From Actinomycetota bacterium (GTDB taxonomy: Bacteria > Actinomycetota > Thermoleophilia > Gaiellales > Gaiellaceae), in NCBI GenBank assembly GCA_003170155.1, contig PMZQ01000100.1, forward strand, positions 1 through 39,480: a DNA stretch of 39,480 nt, read 5' to 3'. Under the pieces are notes generated by a model. That model saw only the letters and a list, made by a program, of their open reading frames with translations, did not search any database and was not told where the DNA came from. The translations under genes were made by a program, and so were the position numbers. The first letter of the stretch is position 1, and every line of letters begins with the position of its first letter. Shown piece by piece: positions 8,041 to 15,789 of the stretch.

Positions 8041-9105
8041 TCATGCGATTCGCGCTCGCCGCCGTCGCATCTGATCGATATAGACCGCAGTGATAAGGAC
8101 GCTCCCGAGCGCGACGTTCTGCCAGAACGGCTCCACTCCAATGAGAACGAAGCCGTTGCGTAGAGTCGCCGGAATGAAGGCACCGATGACCGTGCCGAGC
8201 ATGCGGCCACGACCGCCGAAGAGACTTGTGCCTCCGATTACGGCCGCTGTGATCGCGGTGAGGTTGTCCTGCGTATGAGCGAAGATCGAGGCCGTATCGA
8301 AGCGGGCCACGTCCATCACGCCGACGATCCCAGCGAGAAGGCCCATCAGCCCGTAGAGGCTGATCGTGTGCAGACGGACATTGATGCCGGCACGCCGTGC
8401 CGCCTCGGGGCTTGCGCCGATCGCGTAGGTGTGTAGGCCGTAACGTGTCAGCTCTAGCAAGACCCAGAGGATTCCGACGACAATTATCGCCGTCCAGACC
8501 AGCCAGGGAATCCCGAACAACTGCCCCGAGCCGTAGGAGTTCTGCAGCGCCGGTGGGATATTCGGAACGTTGAGCCCACCGGTGATGACCTGGGCTAAGC
8601 CGACCGCCACGCTTAAGGTTCCAAGAGTGACGATAAACGGGGGCACGCCCCATTTCGCGGTGAGAAGACCGTTCACCAGCCCCCAGCCGAGTCCGGCCAG
8701 AACGGCGACGGCGACTCCGGCCGTTATGCCGAGCGCGAGATGTGGGTAAGTGAATTGCGCAACCTGCGCTGGGCTTCCGGACAGCGCCACAAGCGTCTTC
8801 GCTCCCACGACAGATGAGAAAACGACGACCGATCCGATCGAAAGATCGAGTCCGGCCGCGACGATGATGAGCATCTCGCCGGCGGATAGGACCAGAATCT
8901 CGCTCGTATCAAGCGCGATGCTCCGGATATTGCCGGAAGAGAAGAACTCCCCGGAAGGCGAGAGGATCGTGAAGATAACGATCATCGCCCCGAGAATGGC
9001 TACCAGGAGGGCGCTCTCGAGTTTGAAGAATCTCGCCGCCAGTTCGCGAAGCTGTTTCGCCGGGCTGTGCTCGCTCGAGGCGCTCCCGTGAGTACCGATA
9101 TTCAC
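8041..9105 (-). CDS. Sugar ABC transporter permease (RbsC-like)
   Basis: This 354-aa membrane protein of the BPD_transp_2 (ribose/xylose/galactose) type has about eight to ten hydrophobic segments. It carries the family motif GLDLSIGSVV and the cytoplasmic EAARRAGINV loop that contacts the ATPase. I place the start at a GTG at 9105: its GTGA overlaps the ATPase stop, and GGGAGGG lies just upstream. A longer frame continues upstream, but that part lies across the ATPase gene and reads as shadow sequence. The protein forms the transport channel together with the ATPase and lipoprotein of the same operon. Confidence 0.9.
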   Translation of the reverse strand: MNIGTHGSASSEHSPAKQLRELAARFFKLESALLVAILGAMIVIFTILSPSGEFFSSGNIRSIALDTSEILVLSAGEMLIIVAAGLDLSIGSVVVFSSVVGAKTLVALSGSPAQVAQFTYPHLALGITAGVAVAVLAGLGWGLVNGLLTAKWGVPPFIVTLGTLSVAVGLAQVITGGLNVPNIPPALQNSYGSGQLFGIPWLVWTAIIVVGILWVLLELTRYGLHTYAIGASPEAARRAGINVRLHTISLYGLMGLLAGIVGVMDVARFDTASIFAHTQDNLTAITAAVIGGTSLFGGRGRMLGTVIGAFIPATLRNGFVLIGVEPFWQNVALGSVLITAVYIDQMRRRRARIA

Positions 9106-9887
9106 GCGCTTGCCCTCCCCTCGGTGTTCATGATCCCGGTCATTGCCCGCAAAAGCTCTTCCACGTCGGTCTCGGCCGTTGGCTTGGTCAGTACGGTCTG
9201 TCCATGGCGCAGGACGGTTACTCGATCGGAAGCCAGGAAGACGTGCGGGAGGTTGTGCGATATGAAGATCACCGCCAGCCCACGATCGTCGCGCGCACGC
9301 CTCATAAGCGAGAGCACGAACTCTGTCTGCTGCGGCGCAAGCGCAGCCACGGGCTCGTCCATGATCAGTATCCGCCGCCCCCATGCGGCGGCTCGGGCGA
9401 CTGCGACTGCCTGGCGCTGACCGCCGGAGAGATCCGACACCGGAATGGTGAACGACGGCAACTCGATCCCGAGCTCTTTGAGTTGCTCGGCCGCGTTACG
9501 TTTCATCGCTCGACGATTGATGAAGCCCAGCTTCGCGAGCGGCCCGCGGACGAGCAACTCGCGGCCGAGATGGATGTTCATGGCGGTATCGAGCGTCGAG
9601 GCGAGGGCGAGATCCTGGTACACGGTCTCAATCCCCGCAACCTGCGCGTCTCGAGGCGAGGCAAATCGCGCCGGACGGCCGTCGATCTCGAGGACGCCCT
9701 CGTCGGGCTGGACGTCACCCGAGAAGACCTTGATCAGCGTCGACTTGCCGGCTCCGTTGTCACCGACGAGCGCGTGGATCTCATGCTCGCGCAGTTCGAA
9801 ATTCGCTCCGCCGAGCGCCTGCACGTGGCCGTAGTTCTTGACGATTCCACGGGCAGAGAGCAGGACCTTGTCGGACGTAGGGTTCAT
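9102..9887 (-). CDS. Sugar ABC transporter ATP-binding protein, single domain
   Basis: This 261-aa ATPase shows Walker A GDNGAGKST (42-50), Q-loop YQD (90-92), signature LSGGQRQ (153-159), Walker B ILIMDEP (173-179) and the switch His in FISH. Ribose/xylose-type systems usually carry a double ATPase of about 500 residues. This is the single-domain form, which would work as a homodimer, as in FrcA-like systems. Its ATG overlaps the stop of a possible 51-aa frame, and its own stop overlaps the permease start, so the genes are translationally coupled. Confidence 0.92.
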   Translation of the reverse strand: MNPTSDKVLLSARGIVKNYGHVQALGGANFELREHEIHALVGDNGAGKSTLIKVFSGDVQPDEGVLEIDGRPARFASPRDAQVAGIETVYQDLALASTLDTAMNIHLGRELLVRGPLAKLGFINRRAMKRNAAEQLKELGIELPSFTIPVSDLSGGQRQAVAVARAAAWGRRILIMDEPVAALAPQQTEFVLSLMRRARDDRGLAVIFISHNLPHVFLASDRVTVLRHGQTVLTKPTAETDVEELLRAMTGIMNTEGRASA

Positions 9888-10039
9888 AGCGGGACCTCCT
9901 CGTGTAGCCCCCTCCGCGGAGAACCGCCGCGGCGGAGGTCTTCGACGGGCGCCTCGACGCCGGCCAGACCAATGCGGTCAAGCACTTCGTCGGCCGTCAA
10001 AACCCTGCCGCTGCTCGCGGCGAAGCTCTTAGGCCACAT
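9884..10039 (-). CDS. Possible 51-aa protein between deglycase and ATPase
   Basis: The ATG at 10039 lies within the last codons of the SIS gene, directly behind GGAG, and the frame closes with TGA overlapping the ATPase start (ATGA). The product reads plausibly in the middle (LTADEVLDRIGLAGVEAP, then VEDLRR), and its codons use G/C at third positions much like the neighbouring genes. I recognise no family. It could be a small coupled protein of the operon, or the relic of a C-terminal extension of the deglycase. Overlaps at both ends favour real translation, but no further evidence is available. Confidence 0.35.
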   Translation of the reverse strand: MWPKSFAASSGRVLTADEVLDRIGLAGVEAPVEDLRRGGSPRRGLHEEVPL

Positions 10040-11108
10040 CTCCGTAGTCCCCCCAATGGGAACCGATCTTGCCCATGTAGCGACGCTCGTCGACGTCGTG
10101 AGCCTTCTGAGCCGCCATGTACATGACCAACCACTCGGTTGGAACGAAGAGGGCGAATGGTGAGAAGAGCTCGCCGAACTCCGGGTAGTCCTTGGCATCG
10201 AAGACAAGCTGAGCTGAGCTGTGCTTCGTGCAGAAACGGATAGCACGCTCCGAGACGGTGCGCGTCGCGTCTGTTCCGACCAAATGCAGGATCGGCATTC
10301 GCAACTTCGACTCGCCTGCCGGAGGGATGATCTCGATTGGACCGTGGTAAAACTCGCCGGTATCGACCGGTGCAGCGTCGATCCAGAGGTTCTCGATCAC
10401 GACGCTCAGGGACAGCTTGTAAGCAAGTCCGAAAAGCGGTCCGGAGCCGAGTACATAGAAACCGCCCGCGTCGGCGAATTGGGAAGCCAGCTCGCGCGCG
10501 GGTTGCCGTGTGCTTGTGACCAGCTCCTCGATTTTGCCGGGTAGCCGACCGAGCTCATCGATGATCTGATGCCCGACGTCGGCATTCTGGTCGCGAACGA
10601 TCATGATGTGAGCGGCGAGCAGATAGACAATCGCGAGCGGCGCTGTGTAGACCGCCTTGCTCTGGTAGTCGAGCACCACCGAAGCACCCTGTGCAAGCGG
10701 AGTCTCCGGCGTGTTCGTGATCGCTACGACGGTGGCCCCTCGCTCGCCTGCCAGCTTCTTCGCCTCCAGCACCTCGGGTGTTTCGCCTGAGTAGGAAATG
10801 ACGAAGACGGTGGAGTTTTTATCGCACGCGTACGGCGCCCGGGCCAAGAACTGCCACCCGGTCATGACGTCAGACTTCACGTCGGTGAAGCTATCGAGCA
10901 GGTATTGCGCCCCCATCATCGCCGCGAGGGAAGCACCGCCGCCTACCATGAACAGCCGCGGCTCCTTCTGAGCCGCAATCTTCTTTGCGAGTTCTTCGAC
11001 CGGGGGAGCGAGCGTATCGCGTACGCGCTCGATGGCCGTGGGCGTCACCTTGGACGCGAAGAAAAGGGCTTCTGTGTTTATCAGCGACTCAGTCGTTTTA
11101 GTCGACAT
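10029..11108 (-). CDS. frlB: FrlB-like SIS-domain sugar-amine 6-phosphate deglycase
   Basis: This 359-aa protein has two SIS domains. The first has VISYSGETPEVLEAKKLA, the phosphosugar-binding Ser pattern. The second follows the FrlB pattern closely: GSGPLFGLAYK, DTGEFYHGPIEII, FVPTEWLVMYMA and the ending DERRYMGK. FrlB splits fructoselysine 6-phosphate into glucose 6-phosphate and lysine. Glucosamine-6-phosphate-type SIS enzymes are related, so another amine may be the substrate. The ATG follows GAGGAGG. The gene heads the transporter operon, about 110 nt behind its promoter; the FrlD-like kinase gene lies just upstream in the same direction. Confidence 0.85.
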   Translation of the reverse strand: MSTKTTESLINTEALFFASKVTPTAIERVRDTLAPPVEELAKKIAAQKEPRLFMVGGGASLAAMMGAQYLLDSFTDVKSDVMTGWQFLARAPYACDKNSTVFVISYSGETPEVLEAKKLAGERGATVVAITNTPETPLAQGASVVLDYQSKAVYTAPLAIVYLLAAHIMIVRDQNADVGHQIIDELGRLPGKIEELVTSTRQPARELASQFADAGGFYVLGSGPLFGLAYKLSLSVVIENLWIDAAPVDTGEFYHGPIEIIPPAGESKLRMPILHLVGTDATRTVSERAIRFCTKHSSAQLVFDAKDYPEFGELFSPFALFVPTEWLVMYMAAQKAHDVDERRYMGKIGSHWGDYGDVA

Positions 11109-11216
11109 GGGGCCTCCTCGTGGGGCTTAGTTTTTCCGCAATTAACCTGGGTCGCCGCTTCGCTCTCTCGTGCTTGCAGGTTTAGGAATTGGGCTGCGGG
11201 TTCGTAAGGTGGGGAA

Positions 11217-11245
11217 GTTGTACTCCTGTACTCACAGGATGTCAA
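11217..11245 (-). promoter_or_regulatory. Promoter with operator in its spacer, deglycase/ABC operon
   Basis: On the minus strand, a perfect -35 TTGACA (11245-11240) and TACAAC (11222-11217) are 17 nt apart. The spacer holds CCTGT-GAGT-ACAGG. The arms and all of GGAGTACAAC are the same as in the kinase promoter at 2547-2575. The predicted leader to the deglycase ATG is about 100 nt. The shared design means one repressor should govern both operons, and it makes this an internal promoter behind the kinase gene. Confidence 0.72.
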
Positions 11246-11346
11246 GCGAGAAGCTTTTACAGTCGAAAAGGCCGGCGAACGCCCGAGTCCGGTCGTGTTT
11301 CTTACCGAATCCCCGGACGTATGGCAGGGCGCTGTTGGACACGGAT

Positions 11347-12165
11347 TCATGCCCGAGTCTCCCCGTACAGCTCCGCGCCCAGTAAGCCGCCGACGTGGAG
11401 ACAGGTCTTTGCCGCGAATTCAGTTGCGACCAGCATGCACTCCCTTAACAACGAGCCCTCCAATCGCTCTGTGAGGAAGGAGGCGATATAGGCGTCTCCT
11501 GCGCCTGTCGTATCGACGGGGTAGAAAGGCAACGCCGTCACGTCCTCGACCGTTTCGCCTTCGATAGCGACGCTTCCCTGCGAGCCGCAGGTAACAACAG
11601 CCACCGTCGCGCCCGAGGCGACGGCATGCCGTGCCAGCTCAACTGGCGCGATGCCGGGTCGAGCCGAAAAGAACGCGACATCGAGCGTGCGCAGGTCGGG
11701 CGGAGCGTCCTTGGTCGAGAAGTCGTACGACACCCTGGCGCCTCTCTCGTACAGGGCCGCCAGAAAAGCCTCTACGTCCCTCGCGCCAGCGCCGTGGACG
11801 AGGTCGCTCTCGACCGCGCGGTCGAAATCGTCTTCGCTTGGCTCGTAGTCGGCGACGACGCCGAAGTCCTCGTGCAAGAAGACGCGCTCGCCGCCTTCCT
11901 GGAGCTCGATCTTCGTCACAGATGTGTGTCCGGGCAGCAGCTGCAAGCGCTCAATCGCTACGTGCTCGCGCTCCAGCACTCTCCGTAGTGCACTTCCGTT
12001 GGCGTCATTTCCGACGGCACCCATGTACTCAGTTGCGAAACCACGCCGAGCGAGCTGCACCGCGACGTTGTAGGCGTTACCACCCGCAAACCTGCGCCGC
12101 ACAGGCTCGATGAATACGTCGACGCAGTTGTCACCGATCGCTGTAGCGTGTCGGCTTACGGTCAC
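11347..12165 (-). CDS. frlD: FrlD-like fructosamine kinase (PfkB family)
   Basis: This 272-aa protein opens with ATAIGDNCVDVF and RRRFAGGNAYNVAV, the N-terminal pattern of fructoselysine 6-kinase FrlD, and ends with the PfkB signature DTTGAGDAYIASF holding catalytic Asp224. The family length is about 260. The reaction would be ATP-dependent 6-phosphorylation of an Amadori compound, giving the FrlB substrate. I start at the GTG at 12165, which fits FrlD N-termini; a TTG 18 codons upstream adds unrelated residues. It lies 115 bases behind the GntR gene in the same direction and is followed by the deglycase promoter. Confidence 0.85.
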   Translation of the reverse strand: MTVSRHATAIGDNCVDVFIEPVRRRFAGGNAYNVAVQLARRGFATEYMGAVGNDANGSALRRVLEREHVAIERLQLLPGHTSVTKIELQEGGERVFLHEDFGVVADYEPSEDDFDRAVESDLVHGAGARDVEAFLAALYERGARVSYDFSTKDAPPDLRTLDVAFFSARPGIAPVELARHAVASGATVAVVTCGSQGSVAIEGETVEDVTALPFYPVDTTGAGDAYIASFLTERLEGSLLRECMLVATEFAAKTCLHVGGLLGAELYGETRA

Positions 12166-12280
12166 CTCGCCCCCCGTTCGGCCGGCACGCGACTGCGCGT
12201 CTTCGGAAGTTCCAAGCAAGCCACGGGCTCAGTCACCAGTTTCCGAGTGAGCGGTGTCCGATTGTCTGGCATCGGGACGG

Positions 12281-13018
12281 TCACGTCGCCCGTTGACGGA
12301 GCACGTAGAACGAGAAAACATCGGCGCGATGGAAATCCTGCGAGTAGAGAACCGGTACTCCGGCAGGATCGACGCAGCGCTCGCTGATAAGAAGCCACGG
12401 GTTCTCGCCATTGGTTCCCGGTAGCTGAGCAGCCTCGGCGGGTAGGACCGTGGCTCTGATTCTCGCGGCCGAAGAGATGGGCTGGTGCCCACGCTCGCCG
12501 AACCATTCGTTCAGCGATCCCGAGAAGTCACTTTTCTTTACGCTCTCGCCCTGGAGCAGCGCCGCGTCGAAGGTGTTGATGTCGTAAATCAACACCTTTT
12601 TCTTGTGCATGCGAAGACGCTTCACACGCACGACCTCGGCATCGGGAGCGAGTTCGAGCGCTACGGCTTCCTCCTCGGTGGGTCGACCTTGCTCGACCGA
12701 TATCACCTTGTTGACCGGCTCGTAGCCGAGTCCTGTCAGCATCTCGGTCACGCTCTCGAACTCGGTCACGGGCCGCTCGACCAACAGACCGGAGATCGCC
12801 GAGACGAAACGGCCTCGACCGTGCTTGACATCGATCAATCCGTCCTGCTCGAGCAGTTTGAAGGCCTCGCGCACCGTTCCTCGAGCGACGCCGAAGCGGG
12901 TGGCCACCTCGGCCTCGGGCAGCATCTGATCGCCCGGCTTGAGACCGTTGCTTGCGATCAGGTTCTTTAGCTCATCACGTAGCTGGAGGACGACCGAGCG
13001 TCTCTTAATCACCGGCAT
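12281..13018 (-). CDS. GntR/HutC-family regulator (FrlR-like position)
   Basis: This 245-aa protein has an N-terminal winged helix (about 5-70; LPEAEVATRFGVARGTVREA and KHGRGRFVS) and a UTRA-type ligand domain that ends FSFYVLRQR. The start at 13018 is supported by AGGAGG nine bases upstream; an ATG nine codons earlier lacks one. It is divergent from the epimerase gene and leads into the kinase gene. In Escherichia coli the fructoselysine operon is likewise run by a GntR member (FrlR). The promoter appears to be TGGAAA-17-TAGGAT, with GGTGTAGGATACC across the -10 box, so self-regulation is likely. Confidence 0.9.
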   Translation of the reverse strand: MPVIKRRSVVLQLRDELKNLIASNGLKPGDQMLPEAEVATRFGVARGTVREAFKLLEQDGLIDVKHGRGRFVSAISGLLVERPVTEFESVTEMLTGLGYEPVNKVISVEQGRPTEEEAVALELAPDAEVVRVKRLRMHKKKVLIYDINTFDAALLQGESVKKSDFSGSLNEWFGERGHQPISSAARIRATVLPAEAAQLPGTNGENPWLLISERCVDPAGVPVLYSQDFHRADVFSFYVLRQRAT

Positions 13019-13050
13019 GTTGTCGGACCTCCTATCATCGGACAAGGCGG

Positions 13051-13085
13051 TATCCTACACCGGTCAATGGACGATTTCCAGCGAA
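13051..13085 (-). promoter_or_regulatory. Divergent promoter region, regulator/epimerase
   Basis: Minus-strand -35 TGGAAA (around 13080-13075) and -10 TAGGAT (13057-13052) are spaced 17 nt and would start the regulator transcript about 27 nt before its ATG. The -10 box sits inside the imperfect palindrome GGTATCCTACACC. A repressor bound there would also affect the divergent epimerase gene. The site differs from the CCTGT-N4-ACAGG operators. Confidence 0.4.
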
Positions 13086-13097
13086 AGGAGATTTGAG

Positions 13098-13979
13098 ATG
13101 ACCGGTCGGCTGCGCTATGCGGCACACGCCTACGCCTGGACATCGAGCTGGAGCAACGACGACCTCGGGATGCTCGCGCGCGCTCGTGATCTCGGCCTCG
13201 ATTACGTCGAAATTCCTCTGATGGAGCCCGATGCCGTCGACGCGGCCGCGATCCGTGCGGCCGCCGCTGAGGCCGACATCGGTATCGTCACGTCGATCGC
13301 CGTTACTGACCACGCCGATCCCTCGAGCGAAGACGAACGGATACGCGCGGCAGCCACAACGCTTCTCAACCGCTGTGTCGACCTTACAGCCGAGATGGGC
13401 TCGATCCTCTTCTCCGGAGTGATCTACTCGGCAATCGGCCGGCGTCTCGACCGTAGCCCCGACGAAGGTGACTATGCCCGTTCCGCCGCGGTGCTAAAGG
13501 ATGTCGCGCGCAGAGCCGCCGCACACGGAATCACGATCGCAATCGAGCCCGTCAACCGCTACGAGACGTTCCTGGTCAACACCGCGGCGCAGGCGCTCGA
13601 GCTCGTGCGGATGATCGACGAGCCGAATGTCGCCGTGCATCTCGACACCTTTCACATGAACATCGAAGAGGACGACTTCCACGACGCGGTCGCCTCGGTC
13701 ACCGGAGAGCTCGCGCACTTCCATCTAGTCGAGAGCCACATGGGGATGCTCGGACATGGCACCGTTGACTGGGATGGGGTCTTCCGCGCACTCGCCGAAG
13801 CCGACTACCGAGGGATCGTCGGCTTTGAGTCGTTTAGCGACATCAACGCGGCAATCCGCGCCGGAACGCCGATCTGGCGCGATCTCGCTCCGAGCAGCGA
13901 TGCTCTGGTTGTGGAGGGACTGCGATTCCTTCGAATGCTCGAGGATCGGTACTACGGAGAGTCACTGGCAACGGTTTGA
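13098..13979 (+). CDS. D-tagatose/psicose 3-epimerase-like sugar epimerase
   Basis: This 293-aa (beta/alpha)8 protein is of the AP-endonuclease-2 / sugar-phosphate-isomerase class. The four metal ligands of ketose 3-epimerases are in place: Glu150 (IEPVNRYE), Asp183 (HLDTFHMNIEE), His209 (HFHLVESH) and Glu244 (VGFESF), with spacing as in the Pseudomonas cichorii D-tagatose 3-epimerase. FrlC of the fructoselysine pathway (a 3-epimerase) has the same fold, so this gene can fill that role beside FrlB- and FrlD-like proteins. AAAGGAG lies seven bases before the ATG. It is divergent from the GntR gene and converges on the hydrolase gene with only three bases between the stops. Confidence 0.9.
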   Translation: MTGRLRYAAHAYAWTSSWSNDDLGMLARARDLGLDYVEIPLMEPDAVDAAAIRAAAAEADIGIVTSIAVTDHADPSSEDERIRAAATTLLNRCVDLTAEMGSILFSGVIYSAIGRRLDRSPDEGDYARSAAVLKDVARRAAAHGITIAIEPVNRYETFLVNTAAQALELVRMIDEPNVAVHLDTFHMNIEEDDFHDAVASVTGELAHFHLVESHMGMLGHGTVDWDGVFRALAEADYRGIVGFESFSDINAAIRAGTPIWRDLAPSSDALVVEGLRFLRMLEDRYYGESLATV

Positions 13980-13982
13980 AGA

Positions 13983-14906
13983 TCACATCGCCGTCTGGTC
14001 GAGCGAGAAGGCCCGCCGTGGGTTGTCGATGAAGATCTGACGAGAGAGCTGTAAACCCAACTCCCGCTCGAGTCGCGCTTTGAAACGGGCGAACAGATAG
14101 TCGAGTCCGGGGCCGCCGCCGTAAGCGCGGATCATCGAGCGCCGGCCAGTATCGCCGCCGAGCAGGATCCGGTCGTCGTAACCGCGCGCGCAGAGATCGG
14201 CAATCAGTTGGAGGATGGTGGAGCCAGGCCAGTACTTCGCTCTTCCTAGGCCGTCGAGCTGGAGCCAGGCGCCGGTCGAGGCCGTCTCGGCATGCTCGAC
14301 CGGATCTGGGTTTCGGTCGAGATGGGCAAGGACGATCGAGGTTGGGGCGACACCGTTTGCGACGAGTCGCTCGACGATGCCTAGGCCCATCGTCCCGTGC
14401 TCGGTGTGCACGCAGACCGGAGCACCGGTGCGGGTATGTGCGAGCGCGGCGGCCTCAAAGACCCTTTGCTCGAACGGAAGCAGGCGGTGGTAGCTGGCTC
14501 CGACCTTGATGATCCCGCACCTGACACCGCCGCCGCAGGTATCCGCGATAAAACGCTCAGCGAGAGCATCGATCGTCTCCGACCGAAGCGGATGCTCGGG
14601 CGCGTAGTGCACGTCGCTGTGAATTCCGGTAGCAGCGATCACGTGCAGGCCAGTCGCTTCCGAGACGGCTCGGAGGCCGTCGAGATTGCGTCCCAAGCCG
14701 ATTGGCGTCCAGTCAACCAGCGCCTCGGCGCCCGCTGACAAGAGAGTTCGCGCTTCCTCGATAGCCGGAGCGAGATCGGCGAACTCGTCGCCGGGCTGTG
14801 TTCGCGTCGATAGGAAAAGGTGCTCGTGCGCATCGGTTGCGCCGAGCTCGGAAGCGTCGATGTCGCCGCGGACTGTACGAACGTTTTTTGACCCAGCGAG
14901 GGACAT
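13983..14906 (-). CDS. Phosphotriesterase-family metal hydrolase (lactonase-like)
   Basis: This 307-aa amidohydrolase-fold enzyme has the full binuclear metal set: His27 and His29 in DAHEHLF, bridging Lys134 in IIKVG, His167 in VHTEH, His195 in LAHLD and Asp252 in GGDTGRR. Members of this group include lactonases and sugar-phosphate lactonases as well as true phosphotriesterases, and a lactonase fits the sugar-acid genes opposite. The N-terminal start is uncertain. I take the ATG at 14906, which puts VRTVRGDIDASELG at the usual place; a GTG at 14939 is the alternative, and longer frames run into the operator. Confidence 0.87.
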   Translation of the reverse strand: MSLAGSKNVRTVRGDIDASELGATDAHEHLFLSTRTQPGDEFADLAPAIEEARTLLSAGAEALVDWTPIGLGRNLDGLRAVSEATGLHVIAATGIHSDVHYAPEHPLRSETIDALAERFIADTCGGGVRCGIIKVGASYHRLLPFEQRVFEAAALAHTRTGAPVCVHTEHGTMGLGIVERLVANGVAPTSIVLAHLDRNPDPVEHAETASTGAWLQLDGLGRAKYWPGSTILQLIADLCARGYDDRILLGGDTGRRSMIRAYGGGPGLDYLFARFKARLERELGLQLSRQIFIDNPRRAFSLDQTAM

Positions 14907-14960
14907 GAGGTCTGTTCGGGGAGAGGTTTGCTCGCGCACAATAGCCGTGCTAACGTGCCT

Positions 14961-14978
14961 TGTATAGATGTCTGTACA
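14961..14978. promoter_or_regulatory. 18-bp near-palindromic operator in divergent promoter
   Basis: TGTATAGATGTCTGTACA is an inverted repeat in which seven of nine base pairs match. It sits between the divergent hydrolase and GntR genes and overlaps likely -10 boxes in both directions (TATAGA on plus, TATACA on minus). The GntR gene at 14989 has no Shine-Dalgarno sequence and would have a leader of only about 12 nt. Autoregulation by that protein is the natural reading. Confidence 0.55.
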
Positions 14979-14988
14979 TTTCCCACCT

Positions 14989-15789
14989 ATGTCCGACAAG
15001 ATCTTCGAGCGCTCGGCCCCTGTCCCGCTCTACCACCAGCTCAAAGAGTGGATTTCCAGCAGAATTCTCTCGGGAGAACTTGCTCCCGGGACGCGACTGC
15101 CGGGTGAGTACGAGCTGTGCGAGAAGCTCGGCATCAGCCGCGGCGTGGTGCGACAAGCGCTCAGCGAGCTTCGCTACGAGGGGCTCATTCACCGCGCGCG
15201 AGGGAAAGGAACCTTCGTCTCCGAGCCCAAGGCGACGGAAGGTTTGATCGAGGGGCTCTGGGGTCTCGCCGATGACGCAGCTCTCCGCGGAAGGCGGATC
15301 GAAAGCAAGGTCTTGTTGTGTCGGGAAGGCCCCGCGAGCGCGGCGGTCGCCAGCGTACTGGAGCTGGCCCCGGGAGATCCGGTGGTCGAGATCGAGCGCC
15401 TGCGCGCTCTCGACGGAGTCCCGCAGGTGCTGGCGCTCACCTATCTTCCGGCCGCGATGGTGCCTGGTCTCGTCGACCACGAGCTCGGCGGTCAAGAGTC
15501 TCTCTACCGCGTTCTGCGAGAGGAGTACGGGCTCAGGATCCTTTCCAGCGTGCGGCGTGTGGAGGCAATCGTGGCCGACTCTCGCGAGGCTCGTCTCTTG
15601 CAGGTGAGCACGGGCGATCCCCTGCTCGTCTTGCGCTCGGTCGGCTACACGACCGAGCGTCGTCCTTTCGACTACTTCATCGCGCACCATCGTGGCGATC
15701 TGAACGCCTTCGAAGTGGTCTTGCCCGGGCCAACCGCCGCCGTCGGGAGTTTCGCCAGCGTCCCACTACCCGAGGAGAGTTCGAAGTGA
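14989..15789 (+). CDS. GntR/HutC-family transcriptional regulator
   Basis: This 266-aa protein has a winged helix (about 10-75; LPGEYELCEKLGISRGVVRQ and ARGKGTFVS) and a UTRA domain (about 90-240; DPVVEIERLRALDG and the closing PFDYFIAHH). It is similar in layout to the regulator at 4376. I start at the ATG at 14989; an in-frame ATG at 14968 lies inside the operator palindrome. Its stop overlaps the GTG of the dehydrogenase gene, so it leads the operon of dehydrogenase, aldolase and AroE-like protein and probably controls that operon and the divergent hydrolase. Confidence 0.92.
   Translation: MSDKIFERSAPVPLYHQLKEWISSRILSGELAPGTRLPGEYELCEKLGISRGVVRQALSELRYEGLIHRARGKGTFVSEPKATEGLIEGLWGLADDAALRGRRIESKVLLCREGPASAAVASVLELAPGDPVVEIERLRALDGVPQVLALTYLPAAMVPGLVDHELGGQESLYRVLREEYGLRILSSVRRVEAIVADSREARLLQVSTGDPLLVLRSVGYTTERRPFDYFIAHHRGDLNAFEVVLPGPTAAVGSFASVPLPEESSK

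Noticed and set aside
9106-9384. Longer start for the sugar permease
   Set aside because: The extra 93 codons overlap the ATPase gene out of frame and have no permease similarity; the GTG at 9105 has a ribosome-binding site.
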